A stretch of DNA of 64,000 nt, taken from the NCBI RefSeq assembly GCF_026914185.1, contig NC_070560.1, forward strand, positions 5,819,501 to 5,883,500. The letters run 5' to 3'. Numbering within the stretch: the stretch's first letter is position 1; the number at the start of each line of letters is the position of its first letter. The position numbers and the translations under genes were made by a program. The notes under the pieces are model-generated. The model saw nothing but the letters and a program-made list of their open reading frames with translations. It had not been told where the DNA came from and searched no databases. Source of the stretch: Puccinia triticina. Lineage: Eukaryota > Basidiomycota > Pucciniomycetes > Pucciniales > Pucciniaceae. Shown in pieces: positions 1 to 10,969 of the stretch.

Positions 1-1015
1 CAACTTGAATATTGTGATTGGTGCTTTTATCTATCTCTTTTTCTTTTATCTTGTTTCCTTAAATCTTTGACCTCCCCCACTTGAACTTACTGGTAAACAG
101 TGTGGTAAGATCAATCAACATGTTACTTTATTAAATTAGTCTTATATTACATATTGTGTTTTGAATAATGCTTGGATCTTTCCTCAAATTTTCTGGTTTT
201 GTTATGTAGTAAATTTATTTTAAACTTCACACCAAACTGTAAAAGCCAGACCCAACTTTAAACAAAACCTTGAAATTGACTTCCGCCCGAGATGTCTTTG
301 TGTCACGACCCAGCGCTTGGTCGGCCTCTCCCTGCCCAGCCCATACTGGCAGAGGGCAACAGCCAATGATCATGGCCTGGGGTTGGTAGGGTAAAGAAGA
401 TGCTCTGGTTCTTTGGTATTTCTCTAGCCCGACTCCTTCACCCCCTACTGGAGGAAATTGGCTCCGGGGGTGGATTTAGCCTTGGGCCTCACCTGACATC
501 TGTCAAGATGCACCATGTGGAAAGGATATCAAAAATATGGAGTTGAGCTCGGTCAACAAAACCAGAAAATTTGACAAATCATCCAAGCTTTATTCAAAAC
601 ACAATACTACATATAAGTTACGGACTTACTTCGTGCACTGCAGAAAAATCTTTGCACACTGTGCAGTGCACAACTTTCCAAACACTTCGCGCACTGCGGG
701 TGAAGGAATCAACATTTTCAAGATTTTTTTGACAAATCAATAGAAAATCTTTTGATTGTCCTCTGTGCATTTTTAGGAGTTTTTTGAAGCCTCCTTGTAT
801 GCTGAAAACACCCATCAAGAAACAAAGAAAGTACAGTCATTTGGGGACCTGGTATTAAGGTTCACGCATGCCAAAAATTCCAAATAATTTATTAAATCAT
901 GATAAATATGTATTCAAGTATTTCAGAACTTTTTGTGCACTTTGTGCAGGAACATGGGTGTGAAAAATCAGGAAATTTTGCACGAAATCCGTCAAAGTGC
1001 GCCAGTATGTGGTAG
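1..1015. other. No gene recognised
   Basis: AT-rich sequence with no convincing reading frame; the open frames are short and lack family motifs. It contains several copies of a cgcactgc/gtgcactg-like word around 630-690 and 940-1010, suggesting old repeat DNA. Nothing else can be supported. Confidence 0.5.
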
Positions 1016-1575
1016 AGCTGGTTGATTTGAACCCCGGTACCCGTTTGTATCCGGATACCTGCAGCGTATTTTGCCTAATATGAGACACCCGCACCCGTAC
1101 CCGCGGAGCGGGTATTGGCTTTACCCGTTCTGGGTATTTGCGGGTACCCGCCGCTTAAAATGCACTAAGGGGGTTGGGCCCGCTTAAATGATCGAGGGAT
1201 TGTTTGTTGGCTCAAGTCAATGAGCGGACCCAGGGTTTGGATCCCACCTGATATGTACAACCCAGGAGGCATATAATTTGACAGTACAGCTGTGGTGCCG
1301 CGAGTGTGCAGGGCGGGTCCAAGCAGGTGGTGCCGGGTGCCTATTTTTTGGCAAAAAGTGGTGTGGTACGCGGGTGCCAACCGGTACCTGGGTATAGATT
1401 GACATTCTCTAGCCTGCACAGCTCAGCTATATCCGTGAGCAGGTGTGGAAACAAAATACCCAGGTACCCGCTTGTTTTATGGCAGAACATCACACATCCG
1501 CACCCGCACCCGCACCCACTGGCGGGTACCCGCTTGTGGGCAGCAGGTACCCGCAACGGGTAGATCTTAGACTCA
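1016..1575. repeat. GGGTACCCG-rich repeat block
   Basis: Dense degenerate copies of GGGTACCCG and CACCCGCACCCG occur in both orientations, clustered at 1030-1160 and 1370-1570 with a plainer middle. Such subterminal repeat clusters are typical of non-autonomous hAT-type elements, but I could not find convincing terminal inverted repeats or a target duplication, so the class is open. Confidence 0.45.
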
Positions 1576-1647
1576 GCTGGGCAAGGACTTGGCCAAAGCT
1601 TAGCATCAGGAGGACCTCCTGGGTAGATTCTGGAAGATGAGGAGATG

Positions 1648-2240
1648 AGGACCCCGGCAAGCCCCTACTAGACACCCTTACGTGATACCCCGGGAATTTG
1701 CCATTTTGAAACGGCTGTAGTTTTGATTTTTTGGAGAGAACCAACTGTTTGAAACCAACTACGTCAGTATGTTCAAATTTTGGAATAGTGGATTGAAACA
1801 AGTTACATAAGTAACATCTGCAGCCATTTGTGGGGGTTTTGGATAAGAAAAGTCCAAAATTGATGTTCTGGTTGTCATTGCTGATGTATTGATTAAAATC
1901 AATGAAGAATCACTTTTAGGTGCCTTTCAGACCTTCCTCAACCATTATAATGTAACATGGGAGCAGGAGAGAACAGGGAGGAACTAACATGTATGCACAC
2001 TATGTTTGCACCTTCAAGCACAAAAACAAATTGAAACAAAACACGTAAGTATGTCATTTTTTCCCTTGGAAGGGAAGACCAGATTGAAACAGGGCACATC
2101 AGTATGTCCCAGAAGAAAAAATTCCCAGAAATGTCCATTTGAAACAAGTTTCACAGGTTTACGTAAGTATCATTTTTGCCAAAAAAATCATTTTGAAACA
2201 ATTTACGTAAGGGTGTCTAGTAGGGGCTGGCCGGGGTCCT
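1648..2240. mobile_element. hAT-type MITE, 593 bp
   Basis: The ends are inverted copies of about 35 bp, beginning AGGACCCCGGC and reading on through CCCCTACTAGACACCCTTACG with one mismatch. The flanks carry an exact 8-bp direct repeat, AGGAGATG, at 1640-1647 and 2241-2248. An 8-bp duplication with short TIRs is the hAT signature. The interior has several degenerate copies of TTGAAACAA..TTACGTAAGTA, probably subterminal transposase-binding repeats. No transposase is encoded, so it would depend on an autonomous copy elsewhere. Confidence 0.85.
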
Positions 2241-2274
2241 AGGAGATGGTTGGGAGATTTGGGTAGATAGTGGT

Positions 2275-2790
2275 TGGATATTAGATAGATGGAGGTGTGG
2301 TGACTTGGCAAGCGTTACGGAATGTCCACCTGGTGATAGCGCGGGCAGAAATGCAGATGTGGCTGAGTTCATTGTGCATTCTGTGAGATAAGCACTGAGA
2401 ATGATTTCAGAAAGCACAAATAAAAGCATGTGGAAAGGTGAATGCACAGAAATCACAGAGCAGGAAAAATTGTGGATTGCGGACCATGGGAGGTCAGACA
2501 GATAGGCAGAGCAGAGCAGAGGGCAACAGCTGGACTGCGGCTGATCAAATGCATGGACTGGATAGCAGAAGCGCAGCAGCAGGTGAACCAGGGCAGCTGA
2601 AGCAGAGGCGCTGGTGAGAGACTGACTGATGGGGGGTAGATAGAGGGCGTGGGAGGTCAAGAATTGGAGAGGAGCGGAGGCTGGGAGTGTAGCATGCATA
2701 ATTTGGGCGGAGATGGCGGAATAGTGTGTATTTGGGTGGGGATGGAAGCAGGCAAGCATGGAGGAATCATCTTACTTACTACTAACGGTG
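2275..2790 (+). repeat. Dispersed repeat family A, copy 1
   Basis: About 500 bp similar to 14690-16839 (same orientation) and 28140-28795 (reverse). Shared landmarks are GGAATGTCCAC near the start, GCACTGAG-ATGAT, a GGTGAACCAGGGCAGCTGAAG block and a final ATCATCTTAC. No LTR pair, TIR or coding domain was recognised, so the class is unknown. Confidence 0.6.
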
Positions 2791-2794
2791 GGTT

Positions 2795-2960
2795 GCTACG
2801 CTAAAATTTCCGTAGCGTGCGCTATCCACTAGTTTAGCATTGCATAGTTCCTGAAACAGTGCCGTTATCTGTAGTGCCCGCTACGGGCTGCTACGCTACA
2901 CTAACGGGCGCTAACAGCGCTATTAGCTTTTTTAGCGGTTGAATAGCACTGCCTCGCTTT
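2795..2960. repeat. GCTACGCTAC-type repeat (family C)
   Basis: Short stretch rich in GCTACGCTACACTAACG-like words in both orientations. Similar stretches occur near 8735-8870, 29385-29550 and 41240-41530. Probably the subterminal region of a non-autonomous DNA element; ends not defined. Confidence 0.45.
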
Positions 2961-3181
2961 ACTCTCAGCGGAAGTTACACCATACAAGAAGGAAAGATGG
3001 GGACCTGTCCCCATACTGAGAGTACAGCAAGGCACTTGAGTAGCCGAGTTGTACTGGAGCCCGCCTTGCCAATCTAGCACGTGGGCACTGCTGAAGCAAG
3101 TACAGGGAGGAGCCACCCAAGGAGAGGCTCGGACTCGGGCCATGGTCCACCAAGTCCTCCTTTCATTCCCTCTCTCCAGGA

Positions 3182-3914
3182 TCAGGGTGTAAATGGTTTG
3201 GGCCGACCCGAAACCGACCCGAGACCCGTCGGGTTTTGGGTCGGGTTCGGGCACATTCTTGAAGAAAATGACATGACCCAAACCCAAACCGACCCGACTT
3301 GTAAAATTGTTGGGTTGGGTTCGGGCAGCCTATTTCTTAATTGGGTCAGCCTGCGACCCGACTATGACAGTCAAGTTGGGGGCTTTTGGGGCCTATGAGG
3401 TCAGGTCAACCCAAGACCCGAGCCGAGCCGACCCGGACCCGACCCGAAATAGTATGACATCGGGTCGGGTTCGGGCAGCATATTTTAAAATCTGCCCCAA
3501 CCCGACCCGACCCACGCTAAATGTTGGGTCGGGTTCGGGCGCTGTTTTTCGACCCAAAACCAACCTGTTTACGGGTTGGGTTCGGGCACATTCTTGAAGA
3601 AAATGACATGACCCGAACCCGACCCGACCCGACTTGTAAAATTGTTGGGTTGGGTTCGGGCAGCCTATTTCCTAATCGGGTCAGCCTGCAACCCGACTAT
3701 GACAGTCAAGTTGGGGGCTTTTGGGGCCTATGAGGTCGGGTCGACCCGAGACCCGAGCCAAGCCGACCCGGACCCAACCCAAAATAGTATGACATCGGGT
3801 CGGGTTTGGGCAGCATATTTTAAAATCTGACCCGACCCGACCCAACCCGCGCTAAATGTTGGGTCGGGTTCGGGCGCTGTTTTTCGACCCAAACCCAACC
3901 TGTTTACACCCTGA
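3182..3914. mobile_element. hAT-type MITE with GGGTCGGGTTCGGG repeats, 733 bp
   Basis: Terminal inverted repeats TCAGGGTGTAAA / TTTACACCCTGA are flanked by an exact 8-bp duplication CTCCAGGA (3174-3181 and 3915-3922). The interior is saturated with GGGTCGGGTTCGGG and its complement, the same words seen at both ends of the autonomous hAT at 34583-38854, which suggests a shared transposase. The inside holds a 335-bp tandem duplication: the block starting GCACATTCTTGAAG at 3251 recurs at 3586. Open frames here are artefacts of the repeats. Confidence 0.88.
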
Positions 3915-3922
3915 CTCCAGGA

Positions 3923-6664
3923 TTCCTTTACTCACAACCTACTCAAGTCCTGTTCCCAAAAGATTTTCCATTCCATCACTCCCCATCCAATTGTGAAAAT
4001 TTTTTCAGTACCACCCACCCACCCATAACAAAAGAGCCCAAAAGGGCTGATTTATTTTAAGCCATTAGGGCAGATTTAGAACACAGGGTGAGGGTCTTAC
4101 ACCCTTGCCGTCACACTCCCGTGTGTGCTGCTCCGGAGAGGAGGATTATTGACCTCTCTTCGTCCTCCCGGCACCCTGAGGCAGAGTGGATACTGCATAT
4201 TCAATCAGCAAGCTATTGCCCCAATTATTGAAAGCACAGCTCATTTTCAATCCCTAGTGTCCCTAATCAACATATCTACCATCAGGAAAAATAAATTGTC
4301 ACTGGACTACAGGTGACATCAGCCTAAGTCCACTGAGCTACCCACAAGTTGCACAGTTGGCCGCATGTACAGCCCCCTGTAGGAAACAAAGGGGCCATTG
4401 TAGCCGGTAGTACCAGAGCTGGAAAAAAGTGACAGCCATTATTGCTTGATGTCACCTGATTTCTGGTGACAATTGATTTTTCCTGGTGTACACTACGGAG
4501 CGCAGTCAACTGTGGCTCAATGCAAAAATTGGGGTTGGGCCGCCCCTCCCGCGTCCCGCCAGATATTTGGGCGGGCTTTGTAGCGGGAAAAGATGGCACC
4601 TGTGGTTGGCTTGACTGCCAGAATAGGGTCAACTTAAGACCCTCGCGTACGCCTGCAGTCATGCAAAACACCAAGGCTGGCCTTCTGTTGGGGCAACACG
4701 GTTGGCCACTTATCCAATGTGGGCCTGCCGTAAGTGCCATGGTGGGTATTGGGTTGACAACCAAGGGTTATATCACCAAAAATAACCATACCCAGGTTTG
4801 AACCCAAGCCTTCCTTCCCTGCCTTTTATACACCGCAACAGGCACATCAGTGCAGCGGCACTATGCCAATCAACTAATCAATATTTGTTTTCTAAGATGC
4901 TGGTCAAAGCAAGTAAGTACTATCAAAATATCAATTTTGCAAGTCTTCTCATCACAGAAGATCCTTGAATTCTTGAAGCTCTCACATGTAATTTATTTTT
5001 TTGTGTAATTTCTCTCCTATGTAGCCTTTTTCCTTAGATGGAAAAAGGAACAGAAACTTTTTTTTTCAATTCTTCCTTGGCTTGACCAATGAATGGGGTT
5101 GGTAAACAAGGGAATGATCACTGTGGTGTTCATTACCTTGGTTCATTGTGGACCAAACCAGCCAACAGCGTTGGCTTGCTCAGTTGGGCAAGCCCTTGTC
5201 AGCTGGCAAGTCCTGGTGGACTTGTTCTTACTGGTTGGAAACATCAACATGGATTTCAGACTGGCCCCACCTACGGATGCCATTTGCCTTCTCCCCAGGG
5301 CCAGATGGTGTTGGTTGGGCAAACACGTTTCCCCTGTTCAACCCAAGTACAATGCCGACGTGATGTGTTGGAAGGGTTGGCATGACACTTTGGTCAGATG
5401 GGTCAGACCAATGTACATCTGACCCATCACTGCGGTTGACCTACCCTTGCTGTCAGATGCAAGGCGGACAGGTCAAGCCTGCCCTGTTTGAGAGCCCGCA
5501 GCCAAGCTGACGCAGTGCATCCCAGGAGACGGACATGTGGTGTAGTCCTCTTCCCTAAGGCAGAAGGGGGTGAAGTTAAACTAGCACCGGGCCTCTTTCC
5601 TAAGGCAGAAACTTGCAACGGTGGTTCACTGATTTACTCTGCCACAGCTGGGGTTGTAGAGTAAAGTAAAAACCTGTTCTTATCATTTTAAGCCCCATTG
5701 TTGACGCTAGCGCCTGGATATTTGTGTCATGTTTACTGTAACTGGCCTTTTTTGGTACATCTGTTACTAGTAAATTAACGCATTATCAAGCAGAGTAACA
5801 CAATTATCCAGAAAATTAATGTGTTATTGAGCACTGAAAGGCCAAATTAGCCCTTATCCAGCCAAGTAAAACGCTATTGAGCAATGAAAGGCCCAACCAG
5901 CCATAAAATGTCCTGTTATTGCTCAATATCTGCTGCTCTGGGCATAGATAATATTGTAGTGGCCTTTAAAAAAAACACCCCTCCGGTGCAATATCAATAT
6001 CACACCATATTGCACTGTGTCTATGGTTCAGGTGAGTGTAGAGGGACCAAAAATAGCTACAATGCTGTTACATTACCAATAGCCGTAAAGTAGCAACCCA
6101 ATGTTGCCTGGCAAGGGGCTGACTGGTGTGCTGGTATGGAATCCCCAATTTTTAGGGAAGCGGCTCAAACCCCAAGTTATATGGCTTGTTTGCTACATAG
6201 AGTGTTCCGTTCTTAATATGAAATTGGGAAAAAGTCATGATTCTATAAGCTAGTATGATTCTATAGCAACTCATTTTAAGAAAGATTCAATCAAAATCAG
6301 GGAGTTTAATTCACAGGCAGTTCATTAATGATGAAGATCAATTCACATTCTTATGTGTTTATGAATCATGATTCAAAATTTATGGTTATCATGATGTTTC
6401 CTTTGTACAAAACTGTTGGACAGTCCCAGCAGGGACTGGATTTTCTACATAAGGGTTTGGGGCCTGTGTTCATCCAATGGAAAATGTAAACAAGACAATC
6501 AGCTCTCAGTTTGAAAATAAAGCAAGATTACAAAACAGCTTAACAGTGGTAGACAGCTTGAATTTTCCTGGAGTGCAACACCAGGCACTCTCTGTTTGTT
6601 GAATAGGTTTACAGGTGTATTCTCCAGTTTTTTTGTTTTGATAATTTGCAGCTACCACTGAAGT
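3923..6664. other. Intergenic, no gene recognised
   Basis: No reading frame with family features. Visible structure is limited to small repeats: local inverted repeats around 5140-5230, an 18-bp direct repeat CTCTTCCCTAAGGCAGAA-like near 5550 and 5595, and two copies of a TATTGAGCA-TGAAAGGCC block near 5825 and 5878. Probably decayed transposon DNA. Confidence 0.5.
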
Positions 6665-6922
6665 TTAAACCAATACAGTCGTGAGTGGGAATATACAATT
6701 GTGGCAAGCCCTGTGTAGAATTAACTGCTTACTAAAATATTTAGTGGTGACTGTACCCTCTAAATTTTGCTCCGCTTTCAAAGCGCAAATGCCTAGTGTC
6801 TGACCTTTCTGTTTTTCTGCAGATGAGTTACAAAAAAAAGCTACTGGGTTCTTGGTTTGTGCCAAAACAAATATCAAAGCTATTGTGAGCAACAGAAAGT
6901 TGGATGTATTTAGGATCCACAT
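6665..6922 (-). CDS. Candidate small secreted cysteine-containing protein (85 aa)
   Basis: Not a recognised family. Seen: an ATG start, a hydrophobic N-terminus (residues 8-20, rich in L, I, F, V) followed by AQT, which reads like a signal peptide with cleavage near residue 22-23. The 60-residue mature part has four cysteines (C31, C46, C73, C76), and the first lies in an F-F-C motif, the [YFW]xC arrangement described for effector candidates of rusts and mildews. It is intronless as read and has no clear TATA box or conserved neighbour. It could be a small secreted protein, a fragment of one whose further exons I cannot place, or a chance frame. Confidence 0.35.
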   Translation of the reverse strand: MWILNTSNFLLLTIALIFVLAQTKNPVAFFCNSSAEKQKGQTLGICALKAEQNLEGTVTTKYFSKQLILHRACHNCIFPLTTVLV

Positions 6923-7669
6923 TTTTCACTCCGAGGATTCTAAAAACAGTTCAATACCTGAATTAGGTTAACAGATTGATTTGTGGTGAAGTTTGGGATT
7001 CTAGCTAAACTCGATGAAAATTTTGGCACAAGTTGCTAATGGGATCAGAAAAGGGTGCGTAGGCTCCGATTGAGGGGTCAGAAGGGCTCTTTTAAATGTA
7101 CCAGTCTCGGATTGCAATTTTGTGCGATTAGATTCAAATTAGCAGGCAAAATTTCAGCAGGCTGTGCCATGCATGACCTCGGTCGTTCAAGAAACGCAAT
7201 TGACATTTCAATGAACAGCAACACCTTCCTGGTTAAAGCAACCCCTTGGGCGAAGAAAGGCTCAGAAAAACCATATTCTCCTTGATTGAGGTTTGATCAC
7301 TTAGTTATGTGACGCAATGCGGTTGAGCAGTTTTTTTTTGGCTGATGACCAGACAATCATCGTCAAGGGCCCTCAAGGGCCCCCTTGAATTGACGCATTA
7401 ATTGATATGTTTCAGCCGGCAAGGTGATGACAACATGTTTCCCTGACAATTGAATCAATTTTGGGAAAATATTGCGCTCCATTGCTGGTACTTGGTATGC
7501 GAAAATACCAGTTTGACCCAAACCTGGGAGGATTACAGACCCCTTGGGAACCACATATGTAAATGCATACCCAAGGCCCTAGCTATGTATTTATGTAGAT
7601 CTTTGGTGAGGTCGCAACGGGGGCATGGCAAGTACTGACATGGGTGAAATCACCTGACCGGTCCTCATT
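6923..7669. other. Intergenic, no gene recognised
   Basis: No convincing coding region. Contains a duplicated CCTCAAGGGC near 7369-7386 and otherwise unremarkable sequence leading into the GC-rich TIR element. Confidence 0.45.
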
Positions 7670-7670
7670 T

Positions 7671-8056
7671 CCCCCCCTGAAGGATCGTTCCCGCGCGCGC
7701 GGGAGACATCCTTCAAGGCCGGTGTGTTACACTCAACCAGCGGCATGCCAAACTTGCCAAACATGGCAGTTTGGCTGCCATTTACAGTCGATTGACTTCG
7801 CAAAAGTCATTCCACTTTGTTCCTCTTGTCAACATTTTTTCATATCCCCCCCAGGACCTAACCCAGGACCTAACCTAAGGGCTGGTTGGGGTGGTTAAGA
7901 GGTGGGATGTTGTCGGATTTCGACGAAAACTTCAAGTCGCGCGAGGTATGGCAGCCAAACTGCCATGTTTGGCAAGTTTGGCATGTCGCTGCTCTCCTGT
8001 AAAATACCCTTGAAGGATGTCTCCCGCGCGCGCGGGAACGATCCTTCAAGGAGGGA
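7671..8056. mobile_element. TIR element with Z-DNA-like CGCGCGCG ends
   Basis: Roughly 115-bp arms are inverted copies: 7671-7790 pairs with 7938-8056. Each arm contains a GAAGGATCGTTCCCGCGCGCG...GGGAGACATCCTTCAAG block and a GCCAAACTTGCCAAACATGG block. The inner CCCGCGCGCGCGGG is self-complementary in each arm. No target duplication was clear. The spacer has no coding capacity, so it is a MITE-like non-autonomous element. Confidence 0.7.
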
Positions 8057-8144
8057 ATATGCCAAAATATGTATTCTCAAGCATGTTGGCCCGGATGATA
8101 AGAGCGCGATGAAGCCGCAAAGCGCGGATCAGAGGGGGGCGCCT

Positions 8145-8420
8145 CCTAGCTTAACACAAGTCCCTCGCTTCAGAGGGCCCGGGTGTAGCCTGGGCTGGCG
8201 CGAAACGCGAGCCTCCGAAGGAGGGGCTGGGGACATTAGTGAAATTTTTGTCCTGAGAGCTTGGGGCTGTTTGGCAGGGAAAATGTTACCCTCACATTTG
8301 CCCCACCTTCCTGGAGGAAAACCCTTCAGCCAAAACAACCGGGCAAAAGGCCTGATTTTTCTCTATCTTTCCGCGCTAGACAGGCCACCCGGGGTTTTCA
8401 ACTTCTCCGTCAATAATTTT
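8145..8420 (+). repeat. Repeat family B, left part (interrupted)
   Basis: This stretch continues at 11668-12045. Together they match one uninterrupted stretch at about 39080-39720: the same CCACCTTCCTGGA-GAAAACCCTTCAGCC, TTTCCGCGCTAGACAG and CCGTCAAT landmarks on the left, then TTTTCCTGTG, GTAACTGTATGGAT and CTCACTCAAATGCCAGGG on the right. The break point is where the foldback element entered. A further partial copy begins at 33900. Class unknown. Confidence 0.65.
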
Positions 8421-8456
8421 AGGGAGTTGAAAAATTGGCTCCCAAGAATTAATAAA

Positions 8457-9336
8457 GGGTCAGCCTTTATGCACACTAAAGAAATACCACATGCACACCA
8501 TTTTTGGTGTGTATTAGTGTGCACTCCAAGAAATTGGAGTGCACACCCATGCATTCCAAGAAATTGGAGTGCACACCCATGCACTCCAAAAACATGGAGT
8601 GCACCACTGCACACCCATGCACTCCAAAAAAATACTCATGCACTCCAAAAAATTGGTGTGCACACTCATGCACTACCTGATTGGTAGTGGATTTCTCTTT
8701 ACTCTCACCAATGGTAGGCTTCTAGTAGAAAGTCTAGCATAGAAATTCTATGCTACACTACACTTGAGGGCAACTTGGTGTTAGTCAAGCTGTGCTAACA
8801 GCAGCCCTTTTGCCTGTAGTGTTAATTCACCCCTACTGCTGCTACACTACAGAGCGTTTAGCAGCAAAAAAGGCCCAAAAACCCACTCCAAAGAGCTTCA
8901 AAAAGTGTAGAAGGATTTTCTATGACCTGTGCAAGTTGGATAAGAGCAGAGAAGATGCAATTCCCCCAATTCTGCCATAAGAATCATGCAAAACTACACC
9001 ACACCAACACTTTGGTTAGCTTATTGAATATTAGTCTCACCAGGATGTAATTGCTCAAGTTGGTCACTTCTTTTAGCTTGGTGAGTTCAGCCTCTTTTTT
9101 AAATCCTGGATGTATTGATTTCACATGGCTTCAATCCACTTTTTTCAAGTGATTGGGTGTGCACTCCAATTTTTGGGAGTGTGGGAGTGTGCACTCCAAT
9201 TTTTTGTAGTGAATGAGTGTGCACTAAAATTTTTTGTAGTGTATGATTGAGCACTCCAATTTTTTGGAGTGCACAACAATGCACTCCAAAAATGATTTGA
9301 ATGTGTTATTTCTTTGGTGTGCAGAAAGGCTGACCC
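8457..9336. mobile_element. hAT-type MITE, 880 bp, nested in the foldback arm
   Basis: Imperfect inverted ends GGGTCAGCCTTT-TGCACAC-AAAGAAATA are flanked by an exact 8-bp duplication TTAATAAA (8449-8456, 9337-9344). The subterminal zones (8520-8680 and 9150-9300) are packed with copies of GCACTCCAA-AAATTGGAGTGC, many of them small hairpins. Between them lies non-coding sequence including a family C stretch (8735-8870). No transposase. Confidence 0.85.
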
Positions 9337-9823
9337 TTAATAAATTGACTCCCAAAAGTTGTTTACGTCACGCGGACCGCCTCTGGACGTCTGTCCCCGG
9401 TCCGCAGGACCAAATTTTTACCCGTGCGCATTTTGGGAATTGGAAAATTAATTCTACTCTCTATAGTAGAATGGGAGTCAGAATTTTAATTTCACAAAAA
9501 ATGATGGAAAATAAAGAAAAATTTATACCTCCACACTGGGGCACCTAAAGCCCCCCAAAATTTTACAGCGGCCATAAAGCACTCTGAATAGCACCTGATG
9601 AGCTTCACGGCATTGGCACACCCCAGGAAAGGGGTGTGCTACTGTGGGTATAATATGGTGGATTTCCTACTAAGGAAATCCACCAAAGCCTTAGCTACAG
9701 TGCCCCAAAGCCCCCCAAAATTTTAAAATGGGCATAAAATTCTCTGAAAGTCACATGGTGAACTTCTTTGCAGTAGGAAGCTCCAGGAAGGGGTGTGCTA
9801 CTGTGAGTCTCATTTGGCGGATT

Positions 9824-10572
9824 TCCTTGCAGGGGAGCGAGTGAGGAACAAACAGTTCCCCCCTGTCCACGGAGGCGGTATGAGTGGACAAGGACCTGGG
9901 CGTGCCTGAAGGGGGCCGGGTACCAAGTCATGCACATTGAAGAATCCCGGCCACGTGGGTCATATAAGTATGAACCCGCGGTGCTGATGGCGTCAAATCC
10001 CTCAGCGCTCTTCCCCCCCATCATCACCTAGAGCCGCTCATCTTTCTCACAAAAACCACCTGCCCACCTTTTCACTGTTAGAGTTCTTTCTCATGCCCAG
10101 AAGAGGGCTTATTTCTGTTGTGTTTCTTTTCCTTTCCAGAGGGTTCCACAGCCAACTAGGCCACCTCTCTAGGCCCCTTCCCATAGTTGTATTTCCTCTG
10201 CTCCCCATGAAATACACCTGCACTTAGTTCCGAGCCCATAGTAGCCAGACTTGCTCCGTTGGAGACTTCTGCACTGCTGTTCTGAGTCCCTGTGCATCCT
10301 GTGCACTTGATCTTCTTCAGATCATCTCTCATCCTTCTCAGGCCTCTGCCATATTTCCTTTATTCAAATGCAGGGTTCTTTGGGCTTACGCCCAAATCCC
10401 CAAAACTCTATGTTCCCTTGACATAGAGATGAGATGCAGGCGCATCCTCTTCTCCTGGTAAAGGTCAGAAAGGGTCATGTCATTAGCCCTTTCTGCTTTT
10501 CCTCCCGCACTTGCTAGCGGCGCCAAAGAGCCGCAGCAAGTGCCAGGCAAAGAGCGGCAGCCGCAGTGGATA
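9824..10572 (+). mobile_element. 749-bp insertion of unknown class in the foldback left arm
   Basis: This block is absent from the matching position of the right arm (reverse complement near 11150), where TTTCCTACTAAGG is continuous. It contains a promoter-like CATATAAGTATG near 9960 followed by a pyrimidine-rich leader, as in an LTR promoter. No clear target duplication or TG/CA termini, so solo LTR is only a guess. Confidence 0.5.
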
Positions 10573-10754
10573 CTAAGGAAATCCTTCAAAGCCTTTGCCA
10601 CAGTGCCCCAAAGTGCACCAAAGTTTTGGATCATGAAATAGAATGCTCTGTAACCAAATGGATAGCTGCAAGGCAGTAACACACCAGCATAAAATAATTT
10701 TTAGCCAGCTGGGGATTTTGGTCACATCTTCTACTAATTGCCTCCGCCACAGTT

Positions 10755-10859
10755 TGTGGTAGAGGCACTATTAACTGTGGCAGAGGCACTATTAACTGTG
10801 GCAGAGGCACTATTAACTGTGGCTGAGGCACTATTAACTGTGGCTGAGGCACTATTCAC
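10755..10859. repeat. 21-bp tandem repeat, five units
   Basis: Five head-to-tail copies of TGTGG(t/c/ct)GAGGCACTATTAAC, 21 bp each, form the centre of the foldback element. The last unit is split by the hairpin MITE. Because 21 is a multiple of three, it yields a meaningless repetitive open frame on the minus strand. Confidence 0.85.
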
Positions 10860-10969
10860 TGTGAAAAAAACTCAAGAAACTGGTGCCAGTTGACATGCAA
10901 TATTAAAAAGGCTCCTTTGTAATATTGCATGTCAACTGGCACCAGTTTCTTGAGTTTTTTTTCAGAGTG
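10857..10969. mobile_element. CACTA-like hairpin MITE, 113 bp
   Basis: Starts CACTGTGAAAAAA and ends TTTTTTTTCAGAGTG; the two halves form a stem of over 40 bp around a loop of about 14 nt. It is flanked by ATT (10854-10856, 10970-10972), and the neighbouring 21-bp units show the uninterrupted target CACTATTAAC. CACT termini with a 3-bp duplication match the CACTA superfamily. A half copy with the same CACTATAAAAAAACT start lies at 14390-14432. Confidence 0.75.

Noticed and set aside
2217..2759. 180-aa minus-strand ORF
   Set aside because: Lies in dispersed repeat family A, is not conserved as an open frame in the copies at 14690 and 28140, and has no domain.
3081..3830. ORFs rich in GWVRAAYF and PDPT motifs
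   Set aside because: Translations of the GGGTCGGGTTCGGG repeats of a MITE.
4780..4810. GGTTTGAACCC resembling a tRNA T-loop
   Set aside because: No acceptor stem, anticodon arm or box A at the right distance.
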